Shown piece by piece: positions 25,547 through 35,377 of a stretch of 45,685 bases of DNA. The stretch's first letter is position 1, and every line of letters starts with the position of its first letter. This DNA comes from Halieaceae bacterium (GTDB lineage: Bacteria > Pseudomonadota > Gammaproteobacteria > Pseudomonadales > Halieaceae): positions 1-45,685 of the forward strand of contig CABYEX010000008.1 of assembly GCA_902518075.1 (NCBI GenBank), in the 5' to 3' direction. Made by a program: the position numbers and the translations under genes. Below the pieces are notes generated by a model that had not been told where the DNA came from, did not search any database, and was given only the letters and a program-made list of their open reading frames with translations.

Positions 25547-26950
25547 GTGAGCCTCAAATATCTCAGTACCCGCGGCCAGGCTCCCGTTCTCGATTTTGAA
25601 GGGGTGCTGCTGGCAGGTCTGGCTCAAGATGGGGGGCTTTACCTCCCTCAGTCGCTGCCCAGTTTCAGTGCGTCGGAACTTTGGGCCATGCGACGCATGT
25701 CCTACACCGAATTGGCGACCACCGTGATTGCACCCTTCGTTGAGGGCTGCATCGACCGCGAGACGTTGGCAGGACTGGTCGAGGCCTCATACCGCGACTT
25801 TCGACATCAGGCGGTCGCCCCGGTCCTGCAGCTGGATCACGACCAATGGCTCCTGGAATTGTTTCACGGCCCAACACTGGCCTTTAAGGATTTCGCCCTC
25901 CAACTGCTGGGGCGGCTGCTCGACCACGTGCTGACCCTACGCGGTGAAAAGGTTGTGATTATGGGCGCAACATCCGGGGATACCGGGAGTGCAGCGATCG
26001 AAGGATGTCGGCATTGCGAGCACGTGGATATTTTCATTCTCTACCCCGACGGCCGGGTCTCCGACGTGCAGCGTCGACAAATGACCACGGTTGAGGGTGA
26101 CAACGTCCACAACCTGGCGATTCGGGGTAACTTCGACGACTGTCAGGCGCTAGTAAAAGCTAGTTTTGTCGCTGACGCGTTCCTTCCAGAGGGCCGCTCT
26201 CTGGTCGCCGTCAACTCCATCAACTGGGCGCGCATTATGGCCCAGATCGTCTACTACTTTTACGCCGCTTTTGCGCTGGGTGGGCCGGACCGGCCGGTCA
26301 ATTTCTCAGTGCCCACCGGCAACTTCGGCGATATCTATGCGGGGTATCTGGCGCATCGCATGGGTCTGCCGGTCAATAATCTGGTGATCGCGACTAATCG
26401 AAATGACGTGCTGCACCGCATGTTGATCACAGGCACCTACGCCCGGCAACCGATTGAGGCCTCACTGTCCCCGAGTATGGACATTTCGATCTCGTCCAAC
26501 TTTGAGCGACTGTTGTTTGATCTCTATGACGGTGATGCCAGCCAAATTGCAAAGCTGATGGCTGATTTTTCCGAGGGCGAGATTAATCTGACGGATTCCG
26601 CACTCGCGCGAGCCCAAAAGCTCTTCACCAGCGCCAAGGTCTCTGACGAGGAAACCTGTGAGGAAATCCGCCTCGCATGGCAGAAAACTGGACAGCTTTT
26701 GGATCCCCATACTGCGATTGGCACCCGCGCGGCGCGGCTGTGCGCGCGCGACGGCGAGGGCCCTATGGTGACTCTGTCCACTGCTCACCCCGCTAAATTC
26801 CCGGCAGCTGTAGCGCGGGCAGAAACAGGTCAAACCCCCGTACTGCCAGATCATCTGGTCGATCTTTTCGATCGCGAGGAGCGGTTTAATACTATGGACA
26901 ATGATATCGCCGCGGTGCATGCTTTCATGACGGCGCAGTGTCGACGCTAA
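25547..26950 (+). CDS. thrC: threonine synthase
   Basis: 467 residues, from a GTG preceded by GGAAAG. The enzyme turns O-phosphohomoserine into threonine with PLP. It belongs to the long threonine synthase type: MSLKYLSTRGQAPVLDFEGV start, LFHGPTLAFKDFALQLLGR (PLP lysine), VIMGATSGDTGSAAIEGC, ILYPDGRVSDVQRRQM, VAVNSINWARIMAQIVYYF, SVPTGNFGDIYAGYLAHRMG and PHTAIGTRAA. It ends overlapping the start of recJ by 13 bases. Confidence 0.98.
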   Translation: MSLKYLSTRGQAPVLDFEGVLLAGLAQDGGLYLPQSLPSFSASELWAMRRMSYTELATTVIAPFVEGCIDRETLAGLVEASYRDFRHQAVAPVLQLDHDQWLLELFHGPTLAFKDFALQLLGRLLDHVLTLRGEKVVIMGATSGDTGSAAIEGCRHCEHVDIFILYPDGRVSDVQRRQMTTVEGDNVHNLAIRGNFDDCQALVKASFVADAFLPEGRSLVAVNSINWARIMAQIVYYFYAAFALGGPDRPVNFSVPTGNFGDIYAGYLAHRMGLPVNNLVIATNRNDVLHRMLITGTYARQPIEASLSPSMDISISSNFERLLFDLYDGDASQIAKLMADFSEGEINLTDSALARAQKLFTSAKVSDEETCEEIRLAWQKTGQLLDPHTAIGTRAARLCARDGEGPMVTLSTAHPAKFPAAVARAETGQTPVLPDHLVDLFDREERFNTMDNDIAAVHAFMTAQCRR

Positions 26951-28674
26951 GCCCACCCACCATCCGTCGGCGCCAAGCCGACATTTCCTCTGCTCTCCAA
27001 CACGCGGCGCTACCAGAAGTGCTGAAGCGGGTATATGCGAATCGGGGGATCATAGACCCCAGTGAATTGGTGCTCGGCCTCGATCAGTTGTTACCGCCGG
27101 CCAGTCTCAAGGGCGTGGCGGATGCCGCCGAGTTGTTGGCGGACGCCATAGAAGGTGAGGCCCGAGTACTTATTGTTGGCGACTTTGACGCGGATGGCGC
27201 CACCAGCTGCGCGATGGCGGTCTTGGTGCTGCAACACATGGGCCTCCGCGAGGTGGCGTATTTGGTCCCCAATCGCTTCGAGTTTGGTTACGGGCTGACA
27301 CCCGAGATTGTCGAGATGGCGGCCGCGCAGATGCCGGATCTCATTGTCACGGTCGATAACGGTATTTCTAGCGTAGAGGGCGTGTCAGCGGCTCAGGCCT
27401 TGGGTATCAGCGTATTGATTACGGACCACCATCTGCCTGGGGATTCACTGCCCGCGGCAGATGTCATCGTCAACCCCAATCAGCGGGACTGTCGGTTTCC
27501 CAGTAAATCGCTTGCCGGCGTGGGGGTCATGTTTTACGTGTTGAGTGCTGTGCGCGCAGCGCTTCGCAACAGAGGCTGGTTTAGCGCCAAGGGCATCAAA
27601 GAGCCAAATCTCGGTGATGCGCTCGATCTGGTCGCGCTCGGCACTGTGGCTGACGTAGTGCCGCTCGATCGCAACAACCGGATTCTGGTCGCCGCAGGCT
27701 TGGCGCGCATTCGCAGTGGCCGTGCAAGGCCCGGCATCGAGGCGCTATTTGAAGTGGCAGGGCGTGACTACCGGCAGGCAAGTGCGAGTGACCTCGGCTT
27801 TATTGTTGGCCCCAGGCTAAATGCAGCGGGTCGTCTCGACGATATGTCGATCGGTATCGAGTGTTTGTTAGCAGAGTCCTCTGCGTCGGCGCGAGGCTTT
27901 GCCGAAAAACTACATCAGCTCAATCGCGAGCGGCGAGATATTGAGCAATCCATGCAGCAGGATGCACTGGCCCAGATGGAGTCCATCGATTTGGAGAACG
28001 ATGGCTCACTGTTTGCTATGACGCTCTATGATCCTGCGTGGCACCAAGGCGTGATCGGTATTCTGGCTTCCCGAATTCGGGAGCGAGTGCATCGCCCGAC
28101 GTTGGTGTTTGCTGACGCAGAGGAGGGCATGCTGAAGGGTTCAGGGCGATCAATTGTCGGTCTTCATCTCCGCGACGTGCTCGATCAGGTGGCGACCCGG
28201 CATCCTGGTTTGCTGACGAAGTTTGGCGGCCATGCGATGGCGGCCGGCCTAAGCTTGGCGAGGGGCGATCTGGATCGTTTTAGGCAGGCGCTCAACGACG
28301 CGGTGGCCGACTCTTTGGGTCATACTCCGCCTGAGAGAACCGAGGATAGTGACGGTGCGCTGGCCCCCGGCGACTTTGGACTCTTACTGGCAGAGCAGTT
28401 AGCGAGTGGAGGACCCTGGGGTCAGCACTTTCCAGAGCCACTGTTTGATGGGCAATTCTCTGTCCGCAGCCATCGCATTGTCGGTGAGAAACACCTCAAG
28501 CTCACCCTCGATGCCAACGGCACAGAAATCGAAGGCATCGCCTTCAACATCGATGTGTCGGAATGGCTGGCAGCACCTCTTGAGACGATACACGCTCTCT
28601 ATCGCCTTGATGTGAATGAATATCGTGGTGAGCGCCGCGCGCAGTTGGTCATTCAGTCTTTTTGGCCCTGTTAG
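26938..28674 (+). CDS. recJ: single-strand-specific 5'-3' exonuclease RecJ
   Basis: 578 residues from a GTG inside the thrC end, giving the expected RecJ length; no ribosome site is clear. RecJ degrades single-stranded DNA in recombination and mismatch or base excision repair. The DHH phosphoesterase motifs are present: VGDFDADGATSCAMAVLVL, IVTVDNGISSVEG, LITDHHLPGD, then DLVALGTVADVVPLDRNNRI. The DHHA1 part has HQGVIGILASRIRER and KGSGRSIVGLHLRD then KFGGHAMAAGLSL, and the OB-like C-terminal domain follows. It precedes prfB by 106 bases. Confidence 0.98.
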   Translation: MSTLSPPTIRRRQADISSALQHAALPEVLKRVYANRGIIDPSELVLGLDQLLPPASLKGVADAAELLADAIEGEARVLIVGDFDADGATSCAMAVLVLQHMGLREVAYLVPNRFEFGYGLTPEIVEMAAAQMPDLIVTVDNGISSVEGVSAAQALGISVLITDHHLPGDSLPAADVIVNPNQRDCRFPSKSLAGVGVMFYVLSAVRAALRNRGWFSAKGIKEPNLGDALDLVALGTVADVVPLDRNNRILVAAGLARIRSGRARPGIEALFEVAGRDYRQASASDLGFIVGPRLNAAGRLDDMSIGIECLLAESSASARGFAEKLHQLNRERRDIEQSMQQDALAQMESIDLENDGSLFAMTLYDPAWHQGVIGILASRIRERVHRPTLVFADAEEGMLKGSGRSIVGLHLRDVLDQVATRHPGLLTKFGGHAMAAGLSLARGDLDRFRQALNDAVADSLGHTPPERTEDSDGALAPGDFGLLLAEQLASGGPWGQHFPEPLFDGQFSVRSHRIVGEKHLKLTLDANGTEIEGIAFNIDVSEWLAAPLETIHALYRLDVNEYRGERRAQLVIQSFWPC

Positions 28675-28780
28675 CGATCCCACAGCCCTTGAGGATATGG
28701 CGGTCCTGCACACAACCCGATAGACTCACGCCCCTCATTTCAATGGTTCTCTGGTGGGGACAAACAAACTTGGAAAACCC

Positions 28781-29876
28781 GTGGAAGTAGCGCCTCTTAT
28801 TAATCAAATCAAAGATATCCGCGCACGTACTGACGTGCTCAGGGGGTATCTTTGACTACGCTGTTAAACAAGATCGGCTGAAAGAAGTCGAACTCGAACT
28901 GGCCGAACCCAGTGTCTGGGATGAACCCGAAAAAGCTCAGGCGTTGGGGCGCGAGCGGGCCTCTTTGGAGGCCGTTGTGACGACCATCGAAGTGTTGGAT
29001 GCCGGCTGTGACGATGCCAGTGATTTACTGGATCTCGCCGTTGAGGAAGACGACGAAGACACCGCGCAATCCGTAGAGCAGGATCTGGCTGGGCTAGAGA
29101 GTGAGCTCGAGAAGCTCGAATTCCGCCGTATGTTTTCCGGTGAAACCGACCCCAACAACGCTTATCTCGATATTCAGGCGGGCTCAGGGGGCACCGAGGC
29201 CCAGGACTGGGCAGAGATGTTGCTGCGGATGTACCTCCGTTGGGGCGAAGACAAGGGGTTCAAAACGACGCTGGTTGAGGCCTCTGCAGGTGAAGTGGCG
29301 GGGCTCAAGAGTGCGACCATTCAGTTTGAAGGGGAATATGCCTTTGGTTGGTTGCGGACCGAGACGGGCGTGCATCGGCTGGTCCGCAAGTCTCCCTTTG
29401 ACAGCGGCGGGCGGCGGCACACCTCCTTTGCCTCCATTTTTGTGTCGCCGGAAATTGACGACAATATCGAAATCGAAATCAATCCAGCGGATCTGAGAAT
29501 CGATACGTATCGTTCCTCGGGTGCGGGCGGGCAGCATGTCAACACAACTGACTCAGCGGTCCGTATTACCCACGAACCCTCCGGGCTGGTCAGCAGTTGT
29601 CAAACGGAGCGCTCGCAGCATCAGAACCGCGATAACGCGATGAAGCAGCTCCGTGCGAAACTCTATGAGATGGAAATGCTCAAGCGAAACGCCGAGAAGC
29701 AGGCCATGGAAGACAGCAAGGCAGACATCGGTTGGGGAAGTCAGATAAGGTCATACGTATTGGACGATTCCCGAATCAAGGATCTCCGCACCGGGGTCGA
29801 AACCCGCAACACCCAGTCAGTGCTGGACGGCGCACTGGACCCTTTTATTCAGGCGTCCCTCAAGCAGGGCCTGTAA
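28781..29876 (+). CDS. prfB: peptide chain release factor 2 (programmed +1 frameshift)
   Basis: RF2 recognises UGA and UAA stops. The first reading frame starts at a GTG at 28781 and gives [20 protein letters not shown] then RGYL, ending at a UGA at 28853-28855. Skipping one base at 28853 continues as [16 protein letters not shown] through to the stop at 29874-29876, for 364 residues in total (join 28781-28852 and 28854-29876). Later motifs confirm RF2: [33 protein letters not shown] (stop-codon recognition SPF), and [15 protein letters not shown] with the catalytic GGQ. The frameshift makes RF2 autoregulate its own synthesis. lysS follows. Confidence 0.98.
28841..28856 (+). promoter_or_regulatory. 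prfB programmed frameshift site
   Basis: AGGGGG (28841-28846) acts as an internal Shine-Dalgarno, followed by TAT and the slippery CTT TGA C. The ribosome pauses at the UGA when RF2 is scarce and slips +1 on CUU. This is the conserved RF2 autoregulation signal. Confidence 0.95.
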
Positions 29877-29899
29877 GGCAAGATTAAAGGAATACATAC

Positions 29900-31384
29900 G
29901 TGGACGATCCACAGCAGCCTGAAGACGAAAATCGCTTGATAGCAGAGCGCCGCGCAAAGCTTGCAGCATTGCGTGAGTCGGGCCCCGCGTTTCCCAATGA
30001 TTTCCGCCGCACGGCGCTGGCCGGTGATCTGCAGAGCGATTTTGAATCCCAGGACAAGGCCGAGCTAGAGGAAGCAGATCATCGATTCTCGGTGGCCGGT
30101 AGGCTGATCCGTAACCGCGGCGCCTTCCTGCTCATTCAAGATGGGTCGGGCACCATTCAGCTTTACCTCAATCGTGACACCCTCTCTGAAGAGGCCGTTC
30201 AGGCGATCAAAACCTGGGATCTGGGAGACATAGTCGCTGCATCTGGCCCCCTGCATCGCAGTGGCAAGGGCGATCTCTATATCAACATGGACGAGGGGCG
30301 CTTGTTGACCAAGGCTCTCAGACCCCTGCCTGATAAGTACCATGGTCTGGTCGATCAAGAGATGCGCTATCGCCAGCGTTATGTTGATCTGATCGTGAAC
30401 CCAGAAGCGCGGGAGGTCTTTCGTATTCGTGCGGCGACAGTGCAATGTATCCGGCAGTTTCTGGTTGAGCGGCAGTTTGTTGAGGTTGAGACGCCGATGC
30501 TGCACCCCATTGCCGGTGGTGCCACAGCGAGACCCTTTATTACGCATCACAACACGCTAGACATGGAAATGTATCTCCGTGTGGCCCCGGAGCTCTATCT
30601 CAAGCGCCTGACCGTTGGCGGCCTGGAGAAAGTATTTGAGATCAACCGTAACTTCCGCAATGAAGGGCTTTCGACCCGGCATAACCCTGAGTTCACGATG
30701 CTGGAGTTCTACTGGGCGTATGCGGATTACCGTGACGCCATGGATCTTACAGAAGAGCTGATGCGAGAGCTTACGCAATCGGTGTTGGGCTCGACAGAAG
30801 TGGGTTATGGCGACGCTACCTTCCACTTTGATCGACCCTTTGAGCGAATGACCGTCGTGGAGGCCATACTCAAGCACAATCCCGACCTGACGAACGACGA
30901 TATCGCTGAGCGAGACGCCGCCGCCGCGGTCGCCGAGCGATTAGGTATCAAAGTCGAGAAGAGCTGGGGCCTCGGCAAGATCCAAATCGAGATTTTTGAG
31001 GAGACGGCCGAGGCGCAGTTGCAGGAGCCAACCTTTATCACTGCGTACCCCACCGAGGTGTCGCCACTGGCTCGACGCAACGACGACGATCCTTTTGTGA
31101 CAGATCGCTTCGAGTTTTTTGTCGGCGGACGCGAGCTGGCCAACGGTTTCAGTGAGCTCAACGACGCGGAGGATCAGGCGGATCGCTTTAAGGCGCAGGT
31201 CGCAGCTAAAGAAGCTGGGGACGATGAAGCGATGCACTTTGATCACGACTACATTCGCGCCCTCGAATATGGCCTGCCGCCAACGGCGGGCGAGGGGATT
31301 GGTATTGATCGGCTTGTCATGTTGCTGACCAATTCACCGTCTATTCGGGATGTGATTCTATTCCCTCATCTTCGGCACGAATAA
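29900..31384 (+). CDS. lysS: lysyl-tRNA synthetase (class II)
   Basis: 494 residues from a GTG ten bases after AAAGG. It charges tRNA-Lys with lysine in the cytoplasm. The N-terminal OB-fold anticodon domain ([19 protein letters not shown]) is followed by the class II core: [40 protein letters not shown] with motif 2 [20 protein letters not shown], and motif 3 [20 protein letters not shown] near the end. It follows prfB by 23 bases, the common prfB-lysS pair. It appears complete and conserved. Confidence 0.98.
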   Translation: MDDPQQPEDENRLIAERRAKLAALRESGPAFPNDFRRTALAGDLQSDFESQDKAELEEADHRFSVAGRLIRNRGAFLLIQDGSGTIQLYLNRDTLSEEAVQAIKTWDLGDIVAASGPLHRSGKGDLYINMDEGRLLTKALRPLPDKYHGLVDQEMRYRQRYVDLIVNPEAREVFRIRAATVQCIRQFLVERQFVEVETPMLHPIAGGATARPFITHHNTLDMEMYLRVAPELYLKRLTVGGLEKVFEINRNFRNEGLSTRHNPEFTMLEFYWAYADYRDAMDLTEELMRELTQSVLGSTEVGYGDATFHFDRPFERMTVVEAILKHNPDLTNDDIAERDAAAAVAERLGIKVEKSWGLGKIQIEIFEETAEAQLQEPTFITAYPTEVSPLARRNDDDPFVTDRFEFFVGGRELANGFSELNDAEDQADRFKAQVAAKEAGDDEAMHFDHDYIRALEYGLPPTAGEGIGIDRLVMLLTNSPSIRDVILFPHLRHE

Positions 31385-31454
31385 TCTGTCCACAGCGCTG
31401 GTCCGGCCGCGTTGCGTGGTGCTATGCTCCTGCAAACCGACAGGGGCTCGCATC

Positions 31455-31985
31455 GTGGTGAATCACCAGCGTCTCGTTCATCTCCTTTTCCTTGCTGCGT
31501 TGTTGCTGCTCTCCGGCTGCAGCTTGCAGCCCTCAGATGCTGTGTCAGGCGGTGACCAGAGCGGGTCGGATCAGAGCGCTACGGGTGAACCGGAAGCGGG
31601 TCTATGCGAGTGCCCCAGCGACTCTCCTTCAGATGACTTTATGCTCGGTCTTCAGGCGCTCTCCCAGGGCGATTACGCGGCTGCTGGGCAGCACTTTGAG
31701 AAGCATGCCCTTAGCGGTGGTGAGCAGGCGCCCGGAGAAGCGGCTGCTGGGCAGGCACTAACGGACACTCTATCTGAATACCCAATCGGGGAAGACTCAT
31801 CCACAGCGGACGAGGTCACCGATCGGGCGATGCTGATTGATCTGGTGCTGGTGTTGATTGCTGGGCTCGAGCAGAAGGTAGCGGAGCTGAGCGCGGAGAA
31901 CGCGGCACTGGCGGTCGATTTAGAGAAGCGTGAGGAGGCGCTCAAGCGCCTGCGGGAACTGACGTTGGGTCAGCCGGAAGCGTAA
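31455..31985 (+). CDS. lipoprotein with a C-terminal coiled coil
   Basis: I start at the GTG at 31455, eight bases after AGGGG, giving 176 residues; a GTG at 31416 would add an unlikely leader. The signal is RLVHLLFLAALLLLSG before the lipobox Cys. After a Ser/Gly/Asp-rich linker with a paired Cys (GLCECPSD), residues ~70-105 look like one TPR-like helix pair (FMLGLQALSQGDYAAAGQHF), and the C-terminal ~55 residues form a heptad coiled coil (LEQKVAELSAENAALAVDLE). The family is not recognised. Its 3' end overlaps the convergent kinase gene by 44 bases. By position and coiled coil it recalls QseG-like lipoproteins beside sensor kinases, but that link is only an analogy. Confidence 0.7.
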   Translation: MVNHQRLVHLLFLAALLLLSGCSLQPSDAVSGGDQSGSDQSATGEPEAGLCECPSDSPSDDFMLGLQALSQGDYAAAGQHFEKHALSGGEQAPGEAAAGQALTDTLSEYPIGEDSSTADEVTDRAMLIDLVLVLIAGLEQKVAELSAENAALAVDLEKREEALKRLRELTLGQPEA

Positions 31986-33504
31986 CCTGGAACAGAGACC
32001 CTTGATCGGGTTGGCTCTGTAACGTAATTCTGCCTCCGAGCATCGCGCAAAACTCCCTCACGATAGCGAGACCTAGACCGGTGCCCCCATACTTCAAACC
32101 GGTGTTTGATTCAGCCTGAGTGAAGGCCTCAAATACCCGGTCCTGTTGAGCCTGTGTCATGCCAATACCGGTATCTGCGACCGAAACGATCAATGCGACC
32201 TCGCTCATTCGAGCTGATACGGTGATCTCGCCGTCTTTGGTGAACTTACAGGCATTGGAAAACAAATTGGTGACAATTTGCTGCAGCTTGCCTCGATCGC
32301 TGTTTATGTCGCGCATGCTGTCCTTGTCGATATCCAGTGTCAGGCGGTTATTGTTTTGAAGAAGCAAGGGCGACAGGGCATCACACACTTGCACCAGAAG
32401 ACCAGCAGGGCTGAAGATCTCACGGCTGACCTGCATCTTGCCGGTCTCGATTTTTGACAAGTCTAGAATGTCGTTGATCAGCGTGAGCAGCTGCTTGCCT
32501 GAGAAGATGATCGTCGCGAGGTCATGATGAAATTGCTCGCGATCGATTTGCTCCCCATCTCCCAGTTCATCTTGAAGCATCTCTGAGTAACCAATGATGG
32601 CATTGAGCGGCGTTCTCAGTTCGTGGCTGACGTTAGCGAGGAACATACTTTTTGCCGCATTGGCAGAGTCGGCGTCGGCACGCGCCGTATTCATCTCCTC
32701 AATCGCTGTCTGCAACTTGGTCGACATTTCGTTGAAGGTCCGGGCCAGATCACCGATTTCTCCTGAGTCTCGCTGTTCATCGATGCGATAGGTAAGGTCT
32801 CCTGAGCCGAAGCGCTCCACGCCACGTTTCATGCGTGTTAGTGAGGCATTGGTGCTGCGAATCATGGCAAAAACCAATGCTAGCGTAATGGCTATCGAGG
32901 CGATAAACCCGATTACTGTAATCTGATCCGTGAGGGTGATCGTGGCGTCAATGGCATTGGCGCGCTGAACCGCAACAAAAGACTGCCGCTGATCGAGTTC
33001 CTGCAGGCGCTGCTGCGTGTCGTTGTAGGACAGGGCTGACTCAACGTCTGGTAGCAGTGTCGCCTCGTTGTAGCCTTTATAAAATTGGTGCCATTCCTCG
33101 ATGAGCGCGGTGATGCTGTCGTGAAGACGCCGGTAGTGCGCCTCCAGATCCTCACCCCCGAAACCGCCCAATTGTCTGAGGCGCTCGCCGATGATTTCCA
33201 GGTCCGCAACTGCCTGATCCAAGGCGGCGGCATCCAGCGGCTCCTCAGTGGTCTCTCTCAGGGTCGCCAGCACCAAGACCTGCTGGCGCTTGTTTTGCAG
33301 ATTCTGTTCCAGCTCTGCTGTCAGCTGCGCTGCCGTGACGGCCTCCTGATACGCAATCAAGCTCTCGTTTCGCGCAAAGCTACCCCACAGGGATGTCCCG
33401 ACGTTGATGGCGAACAGGATTAGAATAGCGCCCGAAAACAGATACAGGCGGCCGCGAAGGCTGAGCCGCGGGCTCAGTTGTGTAACGGCTTCAGTGGCGA
33501 GCAT
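31942..33504 (-). CDS. membrane-bound histidine kinase (HAMP-HisKA-HATPase)
   Basis: 520 residues. Two membrane segments (about 17-40 and 193-215) enclose a ~150-residue helical periplasmic sensor region with many Gln and Leu, resembling the four-helix bundle sensor type. A HAMP linker (217-270) follows, then HisKA with the phosphorylated His294 in FLANVSHELRTPLNAIIGY, and an HATPase domain with LFSNACKFTKDGE (N box), VSVADTGIGMTQAQQ (G1) and GGTGLGLAIVREFC (G2). It has no receiver of its own. It is the last gene of a three-gene operon whose first two products carry receivers; its start overlaps the end of the CheY-like gene by 14 bases, so one phosphorelay is likely. Confidence 0.92.
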   Translation of the reverse strand: MLATEAVTQLSPRLSLRGRLYLFSGAILILFAINVGTSLWGSFARNESLIAYQEAVTAAQLTAELEQNLQNKRQQVLVLATLRETTEEPLDAAALDQAVADLEIIGERLRQLGGFGGEDLEAHYRRLHDSITALIEEWHQFYKGYNEATLLPDVESALSYNDTQQRLQELDQRQSFVAVQRANAIDATITLTDQITVIGFIASIAITLALVFAMIRSTNASLTRMKRGVERFGSGDLTYRIDEQRDSGEIGDLARTFNEMSTKLQTAIEEMNTARADADSANAAKSMFLANVSHELRTPLNAIIGYSEMLQDELGDGEQIDREQFHHDLATIIFSGKQLLTLINDILDLSKIETGKMQVSREIFSPAGLLVQVCDALSPLLLQNNNRLTLDIDKDSMRDINSDRGKLQQIVTNLFSNACKFTKDGEITVSARMSEVALIVSVADTGIGMTQAQQDRVFEAFTQAESNTGLKYGGTGLGLAIVREFCAMLGGRITLQSQPDQGSLFQVTLPADPTSVPAGA

Positions 33505-33874
33505 CGAATTGCGCCGCGATCTTTGTCAGTAGATTGGGAAAGTCGACCGGCTTAGTCGCGTAGTCGCTGCATCCCGCTTCAAGCGCACGATGTTTGTCTT
33601 CTTCCATGGCATGCGCGGTCAGCGCAATGATGGGGATTTTGGCAATCGATGCGTCCTGTTGCGCTTCCCGGCATGCAGTCCAACCGTCCTTGATGGGCAG
33701 GTTCATATCCATCAGTACTACAGCCGGTTGCTGCTCGCGCATGGCGATGAGCGCGGCCTCGCCATCTCCAACAGTCACCACCTGGTAACCGGCGCGTTGC
33801 AGCCGGCGCAACAACATATCCCGGTTCATCTCATTGTCCTCAACCAGGAGAATGGGAGGTTCAGGCGCTGTCAT
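33491..33874 (-). CDS. single-domain response regulator (CheY-like)
   Basis: 127 residues, only a receiver domain. Key residues: the acidic pair in LLVEDNEMNRDML, the phosphorylated Asp56 in VVLMDMNLPIKDG, the switch Thr86 in IIALTAHAMEEDK, and Lys108 in YATKPVDF. It lacks an output domain, so it probably works as a phosphate shuttle or competes for phosphate from the histidine kinase downstream. It overlaps the cyclase gene end by four bases and the kinase start by 14, which is tight coupling. The ALTAHAMEED stretch is typical of receivers tied to hybrid kinases. Confidence 0.93.
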   Translation of the reverse strand: MTAPEPPILLVEDNEMNRDMLLRRLQRAGYQVVTVGDGEAALIAMREQQPAVVLMDMNLPIKDGWTACREAQQDASIAKIPIIALTAHAMEEDKHRALEAGCSDYATKPVDFPNLLTKIAAQFDARH

Positions 33875-35376
33875 GACTTCAAGCCGAATACTGGGTAGGC
33901 AAGGATGTGATCTTCGATGCCCTTGAAGATTAGCTCCCGTGGCTCGCCCAGCTCAAAAATATCTTGAGAAAATGCTCGGCGAGTGGCGTCGGAGATCAAT
34001 ATCTCGTCGTTATGGGTTTGCCCTTCGATCCGGGAGGTGACGTTCATGGCGTGACCTACGCAGCCATACTTGGTGCGCTGCTCCGAACCGATATTCCCTG
34101 CAATGACAGAGCCGGTATTGAGCGCAATGCGGTGCTGCAGTTCCGGGAGCCCCGCTTTTTTGTTGGCGGCGTTCACAGTAGCCATCGCTTCGCGCATGGC
34201 CAGCGCACAGCGGACGGCTCGCTCAGGGTCATTCTCTTGCCGCTTGGGCGCGCCGAACACGGCAAGAATCGCGTCACCGAGAAACTCATCGATGGTACCC
34301 TCATGATCGAAAATGATGCTGGTCATTTGCTCAAAGTAGCCATTGAGCAGCGCCACGACTTTGGGCGGTGGCAGGTGCTCCGCCAAGCTCGTGAACCCGC
34401 AAATATCAGACATCATGATGGTGACCTCTCGCAGGTCACCGCCGAGCTCCAGCCCCTCGGGCACTTCCAGCAATTGGGCAACGATGTCATCTGAGAGATA
34501 ACGACCAAAGGTCTGTCGGATGAAACGCTCGTTGCGTTCCAGCTGGTGTCGGTAGTCCTCTTCTCGGTCGTGCCAGCGCTTGCGCTCGATACCCGCAGAG
34601 ATGCGCGCCTGCAACAGCACCGGATTGAAGGGTTTCAGCAGGTAGTCGTCAGCCCCGGACTGGATACAGGCAACGATCTGGTCCATATCCTGACGGCCAC
34701 TTATCATAATGACTGGTGTGGCTCGAAGACCGTCATGCTCTTTCATGCGCCGCAGCACCTCGGACCCGCCGATGCCGGGCATCATGAGATCCAGCAGCAC
34801 AACATCCACCCCGCGTGTTTCCAGAAGCTCCAGCGCCTCCTCGCCAGATTCAGCGGAGATGACGGTGTGTCCTGCCCGTGACAGAAGCCTGCTAATCAGC
34901 TCGCGGTTCTCCGGCATGTCGTCTACCGCAAGAATGACCCCAGGCGCCTCAGTCTTGGTAACCGATGACTCGTCGGTAGTGGGCAACTCCAGCGTCACCT
35001 GCGTGCTGTCTAACGCGGATAAAACAGCGGGCAGGGTCTCTTTGAGTGCGGGGTGTAACAGCGCGATATCCTCGTACAGCATTTCAGCGTAGCCCCTGAT
35101 CGCCCCGATCAGGTTCAGCAGATCGTGATTCATATAGCTGGAGGGCGATGCCAGTAATTCGCGGATTCGCTCAAGGCCCTCCTGCAAGGCTTCGACGTCG
35201 CTGTCCATGGGGGCTTGGATCGTCACCGTAGGCCGCGCCGCGGCGGCCAACAGGGGCTCGGCGGACGCCAAAATCCGGCCGGCCCATTGATCTGGTTGGT
35301 TTGTCTCTGCCGCCAAAGGGGTTGCCTCGTTAGCCCTCGCCCAAAGTATACCGATGAACGTTTGATTGCGCGGCAT
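33871..35376 (-). CDS. receiver-linked class III nucleotide cyclase
   Basis: 501 residues; ATG with AAAGG five bases upstream. Residues ~60-130 form a degenerate dimerisation/phosphotransfer-like helix region (SYMNHDLLNLIGAIRGYAEM, without a clear acceptor His). A receiver follows (147-260) with phospho-Asp196 in VVLLDLMMPGIGG and Lys248 in YLLKPF. After a coiled linker comes a class III cyclase domain (~315-480): metal Asp324 in MMSDICGFTSLAE, Asp368 in FLGDAILAVFGAP, and the Asn445 / Arg449 pair in AMNVTSRIEG. The residue at the usual adenine-selecting lysine is Glu364, and the partner position is Gly438, so ATP or GTP preference cannot be called. First gene of an operon with the CheY-like protein and the kinase; divergent from a Crp-family gene. 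Confidence 0.93.
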   Translation of the reverse strand: MPRNQTFIGILWARANEATPLAAETNQPDQWAGRILASAEPLLAAAARPTVTIQAPMDSDVEALQEGLERIRELLASPSSYMNHDLLNLIGAIRGYAEMLYEDIALLHPALKETLPAVLSALDSTQVTLELPTTDESSVTKTEAPGVILAVDDMPENRELISRLLSRAGHTVISAESGEEALELLETRGVDVVLLDLMMPGIGGSEVLRRMKEHDGLRATPVIMISGRQDMDQIVACIQSGADDYLLKPFNPVLLQARISAGIERKRWHDREEDYRHQLERNERFIRQTFGRYLSDDIVAQLLEVPEGLELGGDLREVTIMMSDICGFTSLAEHLPPPKVVALLNGYFEQMTSIIFDHEGTIDEFLGDAILAVFGAPKRQENDPERAVRCALAMREAMATVNAANKKAGLPELQHRIALNTGSVIAGNIGSEQRTKYGCVGHAMNVTSRIEGQTHNDEILISDATRRAFSQDIFELGEPRELIFKGIEDHILAYPVFGLKS

Positions 35377-35377
35377 A

